Source: Fasciolopsis buskii (Eukaryota > Platyhelminthes > Trematoda > Plagiorchiida > Fasciolidae). Taken from it: DNA of 64,000 nt. The notes beneath the pieces were generated by a model that made no database searches, had not been told where the DNA came from, and saw only the letters and a list, made by a program, of their open reading frames with translations. The DNA lies in NCBI GenBank assembly GCA_008360955.1, contig LUCM01006560.1, positions 233,573-297,572 on the forward strand, written 5' to 3'. Positions 1 through 12,383 of the stretch are shown in pieces (the first letter of the stretch is position 1; each line of letters begins with the position of its first letter). A program made the position numbers and the translations under genes.

Positions 1-1084
1 ACTGCACTTAGTAACGTCAGGTTAGACAGAGAAGGATTCCAGATTGATCAGATCGTGTCCCGGATCTTTACAAAATGGCGACCGATTGGGCCATTTTGAT
101 CCGAGCGACGTACCCAAATCATGGAATCTGTAAATCGAAGACGGAACAATAGATCGCCGGGAGAAGGTAGTGACTACCGACACTAGGGTGTTCCAGAATA
201 TCACACATTACGCCCATATAGTGTACCAATATAATTGCAACGGAAAGGTTGTTTCCCGCACACAGCTATGATACACACATCGTCGGCGTAAAAAAAAACA
301 CGGGAAGTACGATACTTTTCTCGTGGAATTTCGATTTTCCGTCACAAGTCTGGCTTACTGATACTGGGACAAATTTGTACGAATGTTCTAGTCATACCCG
401 AAGATGGTTGTTTTACCTATTTTAGGAGAAATACTAAAATCTAAGCGGTACGAAACGTCTGTCGCGAATTTTGTGTTCGCACGGGCGTTGTGACGGTTGA
501 ACGAATTTTAGTCGGTAGCGCTGTGCATGAGTCACAAGCCTCGTGTGCAAGGCCGTGGAATTCAGGCGTGCGAACCAAAGTGCACATGAGAGTGTATGCA
601 TGCGGCGTGGGCGGTTGGGCGGGCGATTGGAGTTCGTCTCGGCGGTACAAACCATGTTCACAATCATTTCCACAAGGGACGTGTGTGAGCGTGCGCGTAA
701 ATCGAGTGTAGGTCGCCGGTTTGACAACAACAACAACAACGCTTCAACGAGGGCATCATCAATCGATCAAACAAGGCGAAGTTATCTACACACACACACA
801 TACACATACGCAAACACGCACAAAAGATCACGCTACAAAGAACTACACTGGTTACTGTCCAGATAACCCAAAGGCCAGAATTCACGAAGACTCCAAGAAT
901 CACATTGAAACACCAGAAGCAGTGAAGTTAACCACTATGATTCACAATTTATCAAATCATTAAGTATTGTTTACGTAAGGATTCACCACACACGGACCAA
1001 CGGTGCTTTCAGGCCAATTGGTTCAATGCCATTGCACGCCCAGCCAATCTGGAATGGACAATGTTACGGGTGCAAGAATTCGGT
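1..1084. other. Non-coding stretch with simple repeats and a GC-rich patch
   Basis: No gene is recognised here. A GC-rich patch around 600-640 holds two GC-box-like runs followed by GATTGG (inverted CCAAT), which could be a promoter but has no downstream gene I can support. A short CAA run (about 726-740) and an imperfect CA repeat (787-829) follow. Overlapping frames in 434-963 are low-complexity by-products of these repeats. Confidence 0.4.
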
Positions 1085-1918
1085 TGCATGTGAGTCTGAA
1101 AGCAACTCGCCAAAATCCTGACATGTATCGCGAACAACATTGGCGCATAAGTGACAACATTTACTAATATTGAACACGCTGGTCAGGAGCATTTTTGACA
1201 CTCTACCGACTCAACTGTTTTTTAATGAGTGTTGGTGAGATTAATCAATGAAAAATACGCAGAATTTTGTTGGTTCTCTACGAAACGTAATGATATAACG
1301 AATCCAGCGATCCACACTCATTATAGTTTGCTGGAAATATTATCGTAATACAGAGAGGTGCCTGTGAAAGCTTCGTCACGTAAACTTCGCATCCTTCTAT
1401 TCCTTCTACTTATCAGCATCCTAATTTAACTTCCACTCTCGTCATTATTCAAGAAAATATCAAACGAATGTCGTAGAAACTGCAGTGGCCGAACAAATTT
1501 TGAATTGGTTCGCCTTCAGTCTAGATAAGTCGTGAGTTTCTTAACTTATGCAAGTCTGAAATACGATACAACAAACGGCAAAAGATACAACAAGAACAAA
1601 AATTTGAAGAAATTTATAGTACCTCCCCGGAATATGTGGGACAGCTTGAAGAATTTCATATCAGGAAAAGATAAAAAGATGAGTTTACCGTGATAAGTTC
1701 TTCCGATTTTTAGACATCTTCCCTTCAATGAAATAATTTTAACTGCATTTGATCATTTCGGTTCAGAAGGGTACTTCTACGTGAGCAGTATATAGGGGAT
1801 AAAACATCAGTGAGGAAATCATACAATCTAAGCGAGGACGAGGGTCATAATGTGTATTGTGGGTGTGTATCCTACGCGTTTAGGAATCTTTTTGACTCAC
1901 ACAAATAGTCATTCATTC
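1085..1918 (+). repeat. Left arm of a large near-perfect inverted repeat
   Basis: This 834-bp arm is the reverse complement of 2851-3684. I compared the arms base by base and saw three substitutions and no gaps. Two of the changes lie within 20 bp of the inner end, and one is near position 1350. Homology stops sharply at both ends and the arms have equal length. I see no target-site duplication outside the arms and no transposase inside. The arm is AT-rich; a 60-residue frame at 1546-1728 appears in both arms and has no recognisable motif. It could be a recent inverted duplication, a long-TIR element, or an assembly fold-back. Confidence 0.95.
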
Positions 1919-2850
1919 TCAATTTCTCACCCATTGTAATGCTATATCAATTTCACAATCGCCATTTAGGCATTAATTTTTATCACGTGATTCGAGTCAT
2001 TAATAGACTAAGCCTGACAACCAGACCAAATGTGACAAATGTGTTTTCTTTTCTTCGCCTCCTCCACAAAAAGCAGTACTTTGTATGTTTACAGACGAGT
2101 CACATGTTCTGCGGAATAAATAAAGATCAAACTTAAGCCAAACTGAATGAGTTAGGTTCCGAAAACACGAATAGTAGGTATCAATAACCGGATTGTGAAT
2201 CAGTTAATCGCGACGCTCGTTTCAATTTTCGAAGCCTCACGCTCCCTGATCTTGGTGTTCATATCGCACTTTTCATTACCGCCCGATTTAACATGAAAAA
2301 CAATCGCATTAACCTAGAAAAGCTTAAAGCCGTTGTGGTAAATTCGCGTTACATTAACAGGATTTTCAATTCGATACAGAAAAGAAAGACTGCTGCGCCT
2401 ATTTCAAAATAAAGATCTCACGAGGGACTTGGAATGGAAACATGGTGACAGAATCATTAGACTGCAGTGAAGGCCCTTTGAAATAAATCGCATTGACGGT
2501 GAGACAGGTGTACCGGCTCCAATAACTCTTCATTTCATTTTGTTTTCTTTTACATTATCAATCGAACGAAAATGCACACCATTTTCAGGAAGCTGGCTGG
2601 AGAGGTGGGTAACAAACGGTAAAATTGAGTGGTGAGCGATTCGAAATTCCTGTCTTCAAGCTAAGTCGCCCACAATGCTGACCGACTGAACAGCGCCGGG
2701 CAAACACAGAGCAGCCGGTTGTACAAGGCGGCCAAATAGTTCGGATGCAACGAACTCCTAGAAACTCAGCATCATTGTTCAATGATAACCGAAGTAAGAG
2801 AGCTATGGTCACCGGAATCAATCGGCCTGGATGACTGGATGGGAAACATT
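1919..2850. other. Spacer between the inverted-repeat arms
   Basis: This 932-bp single-copy stretch is the loop of the inverted repeat. It has only short open frames (for example 1939-2136 plus, 2585-2821 minus) with no motif I recognise. No transposase, reverse transcriptase or RNA gene is visible. Confidence 0.6.
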
Positions 2851-3684
2851 GAATGAATGACTATTTATGAGAGTCAAAAAGATTCCTAAACGCGTAGGAT
2901 ACACACCCACAATACACATTATGACCCTCGTCCTCGCTTAGATTGTATGATTTCCTCACTGATGTTTTATCCCCTATATACTGCTCACGTAGAAGTACCC
3001 TTCTGAACCGAAATGATCAAATGCAGTTAAAATTATTTCATTGAAGGGAAGATGTCTAAAAATCGGAAGAACTTATCACGGTAAACTCATCTTTTTATCT
3101 TTTCCTGATATGAAATTCTTCAAGCTGTCCCACATATTCCGGGGAGGTACTATAAATTTCTTCAAATTTTTGTTCTTGTTGTATCTTTTGCCGTTTGTTG
3201 TATCGTATTTCAGACTTGCATAAGTTAAGAAACTCACGACTTATCTAGACTGAAGGCGAACCAATTCAAAATTTGTTCGGCCACTGCAGTTTCTACGACA
3301 TTCGTTTGATATTTTCTTGAATAATGACGAGAGTGGAAGTTAAATTAGGATGCTGATAAGTAGAAGGAATAGAAGGATGCGAAGTTTACGTGACGAAGCT
3401 TTCACAGGCACCTCTCTGTATTGCGATAATATTTCCAGCAAACTATAATGAGTGTGGATCGCTGGATTCGTTATATCATTACGTTTCGTAGAGAACCAAC
3501 AAAATTCTGCGTATTTTTCATTGATTAATCTCACCAACACTCATTAAAAAACAGTTGAGTCGGTAGAGTGTCAAAAATGCTCCTGACCAGCGTGTTCAAT
3601 ATTAGTAAATGTTGTCACTTATGCGCCAATGTTGTTCGCGATACATGTCAGGATTTTGGCGAGTTGCTTTCAGACTCACATGCA
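2851..3684 (-). repeat. Right arm of the large inverted repeat
   Basis: Reverse-complement partner of 1085-1918, 834 bp with three mismatches. A transcript crossing both arms would fold into a double-stranded stem of about 830 bp. The outer boundary falls just after a TGCA at 3681-3684; beyond it the flanks share at most a few bases. Confidence 0.95.
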
Positions 3685-6600
3685 GTCCGTTTGGCTTTGT
3701 GGACAAATCTGAAAGTCAAATGTTTCTATATCCATGTAACTTTAACCTTGAACATCTTTTTTGCTGTTCACGGCCCCGGTTGCGTGTACATTTGCAAAGG
3801 GTCGTCACGACGTCTGTCGTGATAATTCAAATTCTCGAGTCGTCTCACGTGACCGATCGTTTTACCTGCTGACTTCGCTTGTATCGTTTAACTGAACGTC
3901 TTATCGATCCGTGATTCCCATTAGGCGGCGGAGGACGCTGTCCATTGCGATCAGCGTGTAACTTCGATTCAGTGGGTTAACAATATTGGGTGCGTATGAA
4001 CAATTTGCTTCAACAACTGGAGCTCTTTTTTCAAGATGTTTATGCACCATACTGCTGGAAGAAAAGTGTTGACGACAACTGGAGAGATCGAGGAATCAAA
4101 ACACCCCATACTCGTCCAGTAATTGGGGATTTGGTTTCACATCTACGACTCATTGGGAAGGAAGATCGTGCTAATAGAGAACCTACTTATTCCTTAGAAT
4201 CTGACAAATGTCCTAGAAACTTGTTGGGCCGAAATATCAAAAACATTTGCGTACTGATTAATGAACCCTATGCCAAGAAAAATCCCAGTCGTTCAGACTA
4301 CTTCCGGACTAAGTAAGTGGTGTTGAGTCTCTCACACCAAGTAGCTATTCGTGGTTGTTTTCACTATGAGGCCCATAACTCCCAAGCAGAAAAGTTTTGA
4401 TGTCAACACAATTTGAACATTTTGGGATGGGACATCCTTTTGGAGCTATATACACTGAGTTCTCGTCAATTTTCTGGTCTTTAGTAACTCTTGGTACTGA
4501 GAGGATTTATTGCACCCAGTCCTGACAAATATTTTAGATCGTTAGCCTTCGCATTAAGGGAACCAACTGGAAGAGAGAGGTACAGTTGCTAATGCCCAAG
4601 AAGTGCTGAATTGAGTGAAACTTATCTCATTCAAACCGTAAAAATTGCTTAAAGAATAATGGAATAACAGAGATGACACTGGAGGGACAAATCATTGTTT
4701 CACACCTAACTAGCTTAGTCTGAAGACTTGACAAGGCAGTTGATGCCAAAAGAGAAAATCAGGTCCTTGTCGGTTGGTGCAAATTGTTATACCTAAGTGT
4801 TTGACCGAGTCAGTACTGGTAGCGGGGACAGAGTTAACAATTGACTGTTGATCGGAGAATAAGGGGGACTGAATAGGTTGAAAATAAATAGTAGAATTTG
4901 GATTTGAAATTAGTATACTGAATTCGGTCAGCCACGGTAACGAATTGATACGGTTTGCCAGTAAACACTGAATTGGTCATAAACCAAGCTACACAAACAA
5001 ATACGACGAGAAGACCACAAGGGAAAGGAAACACTTCCGAGTTGCATTTATAACTCGTGGGTTTATATAGAAAATTGGAGATATCCCAATTGGTGGAATA
5101 CAGTCCGACCAATCACATTCGAAGAATATCGGGATTTCACGACCGTTCGCCGCCATGATTCTCATTGGTCAGTTTTCTAGGTAGGCTGGCGTGAAGCTGT
5201 GTCGGACTGCGTCTCGTAACTTAGACGGGGGCATGATTAAAAACACTTGGAGCTGTTGAGATATAAACCAAAGTAGGAGGGAAATCTCTGGAGACCATGC
5301 CAGTTCTCAGAAAAGGGGATGAGTTGGAGAAAGACTATTTTTGGCATTTTCATGTACCGTACTCTATAAAATGTTCATATACTCTCACTCACGAATTTGA
5401 TAAGTCTTTTATGCAAAGATATGGGAACCGAAACGGCAATGGCCTTGCCAATTTCCAAGGTCACATTGCTTGTGATCCGTTGTGTCATGTCTCCTGCTGA
5501 TCTCCTCCTCATTGGTTTCGTTATGTAAGTGTTGAGATCCTGGTTGATACGCCTAACATTCTTCGGGTCATACTGATTTTCCTGCGTTCGTACTTTTCAC
5601 TTCGGTGACGCAACCTGTCCTGGTGCATACTAAACCGAGTTGGAGGATATGCTGGCCTAGAACGCAACGTTAAGTCTCCGCAAGTTAGTGTTGTGACCAT
5701 AGTTTGAGAGGATCTTTCATAATTTAATATCCTGTGAAAATTGCAACGAAACATTAGCTTTTTTGAATTTGTTGAAGCCTGTAAGGGTGTTCTTAGTTGA
5801 TAACAACCGTTGAGATTGCAACAGTTATTTTTTGGTGATTTGCAGGCCGTTTGCTGCTATTCTGAATAAAATTGTGCAACTTTACAACTGCTTGAGGGAG
5901 ATTGTTAGAGAATTCCAAAGACGAATTTTGTTGCTTATGACAGATTTTCAGACAGTTTGTTATCCAAGACTAACGACCGTTCCGGACAACATGTTCTAAG
6001 TCTCCTCACTCTCCAACTAGTTCCATCTTTAAGCTTCTCCCCTCTCGTACCTTGCTCGCTTGCGCGCACGCTACCAAACTGGTATTAGGCGATCTTAGAG
6101 TTCACTTCCAGCTATGGTACACATGGTTCGCGTTTGTGCGTTTCCATTCTCCATTGCTATTATTTTCTTATCAGACCGATTATCACACCCCGATGGATAT
6201 CTCCTTTGTGTCATGTGTTCCACGTGGTTCGGCTGAAAACTCGTTTTCACGCATGCACATAAAGCGCGAATTGATTTGACTTGACTTATCGACCCTTAAA
6301 ACAAGAATATTTGTGTCTAGAATGAGTTTTCCAAGTAATGCCGTGTCAAATACCATCGCTTTCGTGCCTCGAGTGGTTCGAACATGGACTTTTCATATAG
6401 GAGACGCCTATGTGAGTGTTTATTAGGAAAAACGTGGCGGTTTTTTAATTGCGTACCTACGACTTGTCATGACGTCAAAGCGTGCATTGAAGGGCTAACC
6501 AACTGGATGCGAATTCACCTATTCCAGAAATAGATTTTCCTACCCTTGACAGATTTTCGCTATCTCAGTACCACCGTTCGTCTCATTTTAAATGAGATGG

Positions 6601-8194
6601 TGAAGGAACCAGTCCTAAACGAGGCTACTACATTTCATTTAAAAACTTGCTACTGGGGCCGAAATATGGGCCAAAAATTGAAACTAGACCATCCCAAACC
6701 ATTGGACCCCTAACATATGATTTTAGTAAGTCGCTTTGAAGTCATGCGTTGCAACCACAGCGTTCTGACACTTCGAAACACTTCCCCAGCATGCTACCTA
6801 CGGCGCACTGTGCTAGTACAGTCCTACTCAGAAAGACGGTTAAATCATGACAACAGTAACAACGAGACCGTTCCTGTGGTGGTCTAAAGTCTGCAGCACA
6901 AAAATTAGTGGATGGTACCGTGTAACTCAAGCATCGAATTTCACCATTGAAAGTGTCACATGATTGATGACCCCGGTAGTTATGACCTTGTGGAAATCTG
7001 AATTCTTCATCATTTTGGCGACCATTTCTCAATGAGCTAGGCTGACTAAACTCGAGAAGAAGAGTGCATGGGCATTAACCTTTCACACCAAAATTGAAAG
7101 CTGTACTCGTGGTAAACGTTTCAAATCGAAATTACAAAAAAATCTCATATGCTTATTGAGCGAATAAAAAACAAAAAAAATATGACAGCTTTTATTCTAA
7201 TGCGCGCACAATGTGTGCCTTGAATGACACAGTAAAATCGGATTCAATTCCAGCTAGGAAAAACCAGTTCAGATAATCGGTGATATCTAAATTTACAATA
7301 TGATTTGAATGGAAATGACAAGTATTTCGGGTGGCCGTTAAGCGAGAGAAAGCGAGTACTCATTTGTAGTTCATGGGTTAAGTGAAATTACCAAATCGAG
7401 TACTGTCCCCGACTCCGATGCATACATGCAAACCTCACATTATTAGCTCCAATTATGGGCTGAAAACCAATCTGCGTCATGCATTCTAACGTGCTAAAGC
7501 ACCCATTGGTGCTTTATTGTATTCCATTCTATTGTCCCATTTCAGCCAAAAACAATAAAGAAAGATAAAACAGTTACACTTGTCGTTTGTAAAAAAGAAA
7601 GGCCAGTAGGGAGAAAAACACGTCAAGTGAATGGCTTGAGCATCTGTGGTAGGTTGCTCAGGGAGTTCTCTGAAACATGGGATTTTATTGGGCAAATCAA
7701 GGCCGTCAATGGCGGGGCGTAAATGATGAAAAATCATACGAGAACCTTAGGGAACCTCTGAGTCACTGACTTTGTGGACATTCAATGCAATGATGTACGG
7801 GTAGAAAACGGAAATCTTGACCTCGCTAAAACTAGGATGGACGAATGTTGGTCAAAGTGATTCAGGCTTAGCGGCGGGATTGTTAAGGCAGCAGGTTCGG
7901 GTCTGAAACAAACTGTAGTAGCGCGTGACCTTAAGATGGCTTAAAAATATATAGATTCAAGATTGGGGTTTAGAAACAATTCTTTGAGTTCCCTCCCACC
8001 CCCCCGGCATCTACGCAAGCCTACGGCGGTTTCATATTTGATTCATCCATCAACTGACACTTACCGAAGTTAAACCGCCTGTCACATCCAAGCCAAGCAG
8101 GCCATAACGTTTCCAATTTCGGCTCCGTGATTTCTCACGTCAAAGGAATTACTTCTCAGTTCAAGTTCGAAAATGATACAGATCAGCGAGCTGG
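3685..8194. other. No recognised gene
   Basis: Only short frames are present. One starts with ATG (5297-5500, plus, 67 codons, aromatic and Cys-containing) but shows no motif or convincing splice context. A palindromic TGACGTCA (CRE-type octamer) occurs at 6470-6477. No retroelement protein is recognised, though ancient fragments could be missed by eye. Confidence 0.5.
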
Positions 8195-8464
8195 TTATTT
8201 GGACAGGTTACGCACGCTTGACCATGTACACGGTGCTCTCGCCAGTATAAAATAGGGCCAAAAGATGTGCCTCAGTGAAGGGCTTGTTCCCTGCGGCTGT
8301 GGTTGCCTGAGCCCGGTTGCAGCTATCGCCGCCTCGTGTCCGTGCGATTTGGGCGAGCCAGTCACAGTGTCACCACCTGTCAATGAGTCAGCAGTGCCTT
8401 TGACAATGCGAATTGGTCGCCCGAGTGGCTTCTTGCTACCGAATCTAGGGGACCTTGACGCATG
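8195..8464 (-). CDS. Candidate host exon, unknown protein with a basic GRP motif
   Basis: This is an open minus-strand frame of about 89 codons in a locally GC-rich patch. It begins after a TGA at 8465-8467 and has no ATG, so it would be an internal exon; a possible acceptor lies just above 8444. The peptide has KKPLGRPIRIVK, a basic stretch around a G-R-P core reminiscent of an AT-hook but lacking the full RGRP. A Gly/Ser/Thr/Gln/Pro-rich segment follows, with few hydrophobic residues until its end. That composition is typical of disordered regions in nuclear proteins. The donor is unclear and the frame runs to a stop at 8195. The plus strand is open too, so chance in a GC-rich patch is a real alternative. 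Confidence 0.3.
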   Translation of the reverse strand, partial: HASRSPRFGSKKPLGRPIRIVKGTADSLTGGDTVTGSPKSHGHEAAIAATGLRQPQPQGTSPSLRHIFWPYFILARAPCTWSSVRNLSK

Positions 8465-9289
8465 TCACGCGGTTGTGTTGACGTTGGAACAGTAGTGCAT
8501 GATGTATAAGTGGAGTTGCCGACACATAATTAGCGACATATTCGCCCATGTAGTATCAAATGGAGCACCAGGCGACACAAAAATGTCGGAGCTAAGATAC
8601 AATCGATTTGAAAGAGGAAGAAATAACTGGAAGGTGAGAGTATCCTTGTTGTTCACTGCCGATCCGAGTTTAGGGTGGATCCAATGGCGTGAGCACGGCG
8701 GAAGCCTATGCCCCGTCTTCGGCATAGGGGGAGAGGTGAGCGTGGCGAACGGAGTCAAAAAGGAGCAACGACAAGTTATTTGTGGGAATCACCAAATCAA
8801 ACCACCGGTCTCTCCGCGATACGAGAACGCTAGTGGGGTAAGATCCTTCCCATGAACACCAAATCCTCCGGACTTAAACTTTGATGAAACATGGGAAATC
8901 ACTAGGACCGAAAGATTACGCTAGTGGGAAACTTACCGAATCTCCAAAGTCTTGGAAACGCCTCTGGGAAAACCGTAGGATGAAATACCACTAATATTTG
9001 TCGAAGAGTCGCAGTTGCTTTTTATACCGATGGTCGAAATACACCAGTATCCCCACGATGCACTATGATTTGTGTTATTTTTTCACAGTGATTCGCATAA
9101 TCCTAATACGGTCGAGTGGCACTGCACCCAAAAGTCAGGGGTTTCAAAGGGGATGAACGTATCTTTGTCATGTGTAATCGTGTTCGCTGCGGCCACGCTA
9201 CTCGACTGAGTCAGACCGGTTCCTTTAATCAGTCCTGTGTAAGCGATCAAATGAATGTCTGCGACAGACTACTTTGAAGGGGGAAAGTG

Positions 9290-10130
9290 AAAACAACCGT
9301 CAAAGTTTGGGGTCACCTGATGCAATTTTTGAAGTAAGGCCAATTCAATTTGCGTAGACATGAGGACAATCGATTCAGCATTTATCCTCGTTGTACAGTC
9401 AGACCGCTTTACCGATTCGATACTGAAAAACGGTTTGTTGTCAAATCCAATTTGTGTAGTGATGATGAAGTAGTGGGAAAAGTTTACGCACACGTATTAG
9501 AGGTTCATTATAGACTTTTTTCGCTGGATTATGAATTTAATGATGAATATACACCAGGTGAGCAAGTAAGTTGGAAACATTTATCGACCGCCTAGACTGT
9601 AGTACAGCCATAGGATGCATTTTACATCTTCAAAGTGTGAGCTGGTACTGGAGGACTGAATTAGCTAGAAGCTCAAAGCTTGTTCTAGCAGAGGAAAATT
9701 TCGGTGAAGTAGATATGTTTAATTACTTGGTATTTTGCATCTCGCCAGGTGTCGTCAAGACTTAGCTTGGGATCCGGTTGTCGATCACAAGCCGAGTATA
9801 CATAGTAGCGGTTCCTGCTATGCGTCTCAAAAACGTGGCCGTTGGGAGCATGTGTGCTAAGAATTTCGGTGATTAAATACTTGCCTTCGCAGTACTGGTA
9901 GACTAGGGTCGAGAACTGTCTCGGTAACTCAGAGACATGGGGAAAGGTACTGGCCCACGGAGTTTAATCCTAGGCAGGAGCACTGGATTGAAATAGGATA
10001 CTTTGGTTAGGTCATGGGTGGCGAATACTCATAGACTGCCTGTCGCGCTCTCCAAGGCAAGCGGTGAATCGAGGTTGGGTCGAGATAGTTAGTAGTCTGG
10101 TTCATATAGGTCTATTTGGACTGCCAAGTT
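9290..10130 (+). pseudogene. LINE reverse transcriptase remnant (non-LTR retrotransposon)
   Basis: This is a decayed reverse transcriptase C-terminal half, readable only across several frames. In order I see a weak LDY remnant of the YADD region (9515-9550), ASKLETFIDRLD (from about 9562), a MHF..SKC block (about 9617), FGEVDMFNYLVFCISPG (about 9700-9750), ETWPL-like residues (about 9828), and an LRWLGHV-like block (about 9985-10020). The order and spacing match the other LINE copies here. Stops and frameshifts make it non-functional. The 5' side fades near 9290; the 3' side ends close to a poly-C/CA repeat at 10147-10177. The apparent 81-residue frame at 9350-9595 belongs to this remnant. 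Confidence 0.72.
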
Positions 10131-12136
10131 GAGGTCTACAAGATCTCCCCCCCCCAGACACACACACACACACACATACACGCATACGAGACGATTGGAG
10201 ACAATAGAGTGATATGGCCAAACAGTACATTCAATGACGTTCTTAAATTTGACATTTTTCTTCTATACAGGTCCGCAATCTACTGCTTTGCACTCAATCT
10301 TTCACTATTTCTCGTTAATTTCTCTTATGAGTAAATGGTGCTATGAGGTTGTACTCAAAACTAGAATATACCAATGAAAGATCAAGAGACTGCAAAAAAT
10401 TAAACTGAAACTGTAAATCAGTTCGACTCGTCAAGTAAGTTCAGGCATTATTTATGCCGAAAAGTGTTGGTTCTTTCACCGGACACTGGAGCCCCCGAGA
10501 CTGAGTGCACAATTATGTCACGACTTTCGCCATCTGGTTTGAGGATGCTCATAGAATTCATCTGTTGGATTTGCTATGACCATAATTCGCTTACCTCTCA
10601 TTTCTTCCGTACTGTGTCGAGATGGTTGAATCAGAAACCGGTCCGGTAATGTCTCCCATTATTTAAATAATGGTAAATCATGTCTGCCTATCTGCTGGGC
10701 TTCCCAAGGGAAGGTCACAGAGGGAATGCTTGATGAACCATGAAAAGGCGCATGCGTGTCGCTAACAAACCTCGTCATGCACAGACGCAAAATAAAAAGT
10801 AACTCCTCTGGAAGAGAAATTATTCGTAGAGCTTGCCGAACCTTTGGGTCTCGGTTTGTCTGAATGCATATTTCCTGAAATATGCATATTTCCACCATTC
10901 ATTTGAATTCGCTTCAAGAGCATTTCTAATATCAGTTTAGCGTGTCATTTCCAATTTGCCGGATTCCATTCAAGTTAGGCCAATGGTTTTTGTGAATCTA
11001 GTCAGTTGGCCTAGTAGCAACCGTTCACAATTTTAACACTATCAGTGCAACGACAGCAGACGTATACGGATAATACGCGGCGAAAAGGAGGTCCTTAAAA
11101 GTATTTCACCTGCTGTATCAGTCCAAACGAAACTAGGCTGTAATTATCCTTACAATCTGATTTTTCTAATCACACGTTTGGAGCGTTCACATGCTGTGGA
11201 CGAAGCATACTCCAGTCCCGCTAGGGCTGACGATACCGGGGAAGTAGTGAATCGGAGACCATGGGAACCACAAAATGGCTCCCGGTAAATTGGGCGTAGG
11301 AATGAGTTGGGCAACTGCAAGCTGTTGTTTACTGTCAAACGATTCAACAAATTCGAGGAATAAAAAGTCGGAACTTTCTGCATTTTGATATACTGACAAA
11401 TGTGGCGTTGGTATAATGAGCAGTGTTGAGTAAGTACAGTCGCTGATGTTGGCATTGGGTTGGATGTGGCCGCGGTCTGAATGTAACCACATACTACAGA
11501 TAATCAATCACCATAAAACATAGACAACTTTGAATTTTGTGAGGAATCTTCAAGAGTAATCTAACGCTCCGCGACTCGTGCAGCACCTAACTTTGGAGTA
11601 TATGCCCACTTTCAACCGTTTAATGTGTAAAACAGGAGGTTGGACAAGGAAGAACAATGCAAAACGATGCATTCAAGAGAAAATATTTTTGTGAAAAGTA
11701 ATCACTCGTACTCATGTCATTACATCGCGAAATATCTGGAAGAATTTTTAGGAGGGATTGGATTAGTCAGATAAAAATATGGGTGGGGAAGGGATTTGTG
11801 GTGTTACGTGCAAACCGGAATACACATGAACGTATTGTGTTAGTTGTTTTTTGGTCTAGGGTTTGCATCAGGACGGACGGTGGGCCAGGGGAGTTGAAGG
11901 ATATTCAACGTTTTGCCAAGAAGCACTGGGTCAAATTCTAATAAGGAGGCAAACATATGTGGTTCACACTTTTATTGCGAAGCGAAGCAAGTCACAGTCC
12001 TCAGCCTTTGCCCGACCGTGTATATCGTTCTGTTCCAGACCACGCTCACGCGAGATCCACGGTTTGACGAGCTGAGCATCCCCGGACCAATTCGACCATG
12101 TGCCGAACGCTCTTACTTCCGTTCTTTTGGACCTAC
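10131..12136. other. No recognised gene; palindromes and a CA repeat
   Basis: Contains a poly-C/CA microsatellite (10147-10177), a perfect 18-bp palindrome at 10656-10673, and an 11-bp perfect hairpin with a 2-base loop at 10864-10887. Open frames are short or overlap in several frames without motifs. Confidence 0.5.
10656..10673. repeat. Perfect 18-bp AT-rich palindrome
   Basis: The sequence CCATTATTTAAATAATGG reads the same on both strands with no spacer. It could be a homeodomain-type dimer site or simply chance in AT-rich DNA; nothing nearby decides. Confidence 0.8.
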
Positions 12137-12383
12137 CTTCGGCGCTGTTGGTCCGATTGTCCGAAGTGATGGCTTGAAGTGTCGCTCTCAGCTGGGGGAG
12201 GGGAGGTCGTGCTGTTTATCTGAGTCCTGGGTCTGCTGCCCGTGTTTTCTGCTGCCACGGACTTTGTCTGTTGGGGAGTACTTTCGACATAATCCTTGTT
12301 CTTACTTCTTTGGGCGTCTGCTTCCAACTGGTTCGTGCTGCGGGATCGATTACCCTCTCCATTCGTTGTGGTCGCAATCTCCT
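12137..12383 (-). CDS. Candidate host internal exon, Ser/Thr/Gln-rich
   Basis: This is an open minus-strand frame of about 82 codons with splice-like borders: ATTGTAG upstream (just above 12383) and GAAG|GTAGGT at the lower end (12136/12135). The encoded stretch is strongly hydrophilic, rich in Ser, Thr, Gln, Asn, Glu and Arg with almost no Leu or Val, and includes TTSPPPAESDTSS and QSDQQRR. This is a composition expected of a disordered protein region, not of random DNA. The frame closes at a TAG spanning the donor, as expected for a true exon end. It has no recognisable domain. It could belong to the same minus-strand gene as 8195-8464. The 206-codon plus-strand frame over it looks like its antisense. 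Confidence 0.38.

Noticed and set aside
1546..3223. The identical 60-residue frames in both inverted-repeat arms as paralogous genes
   Set aside because: They are identical only because the arms are; the peptide has no motif and the frame is short in AT-rich DNA.
9350..9595. An 81-residue plus-strand frame that looked like a host exon with a CAG|GTGAGC donor
   Set aside because: Its end overlaps reverse transcriptase motifs in a neighbouring frame, and the whole stretch fits the decayed LINE palm region.
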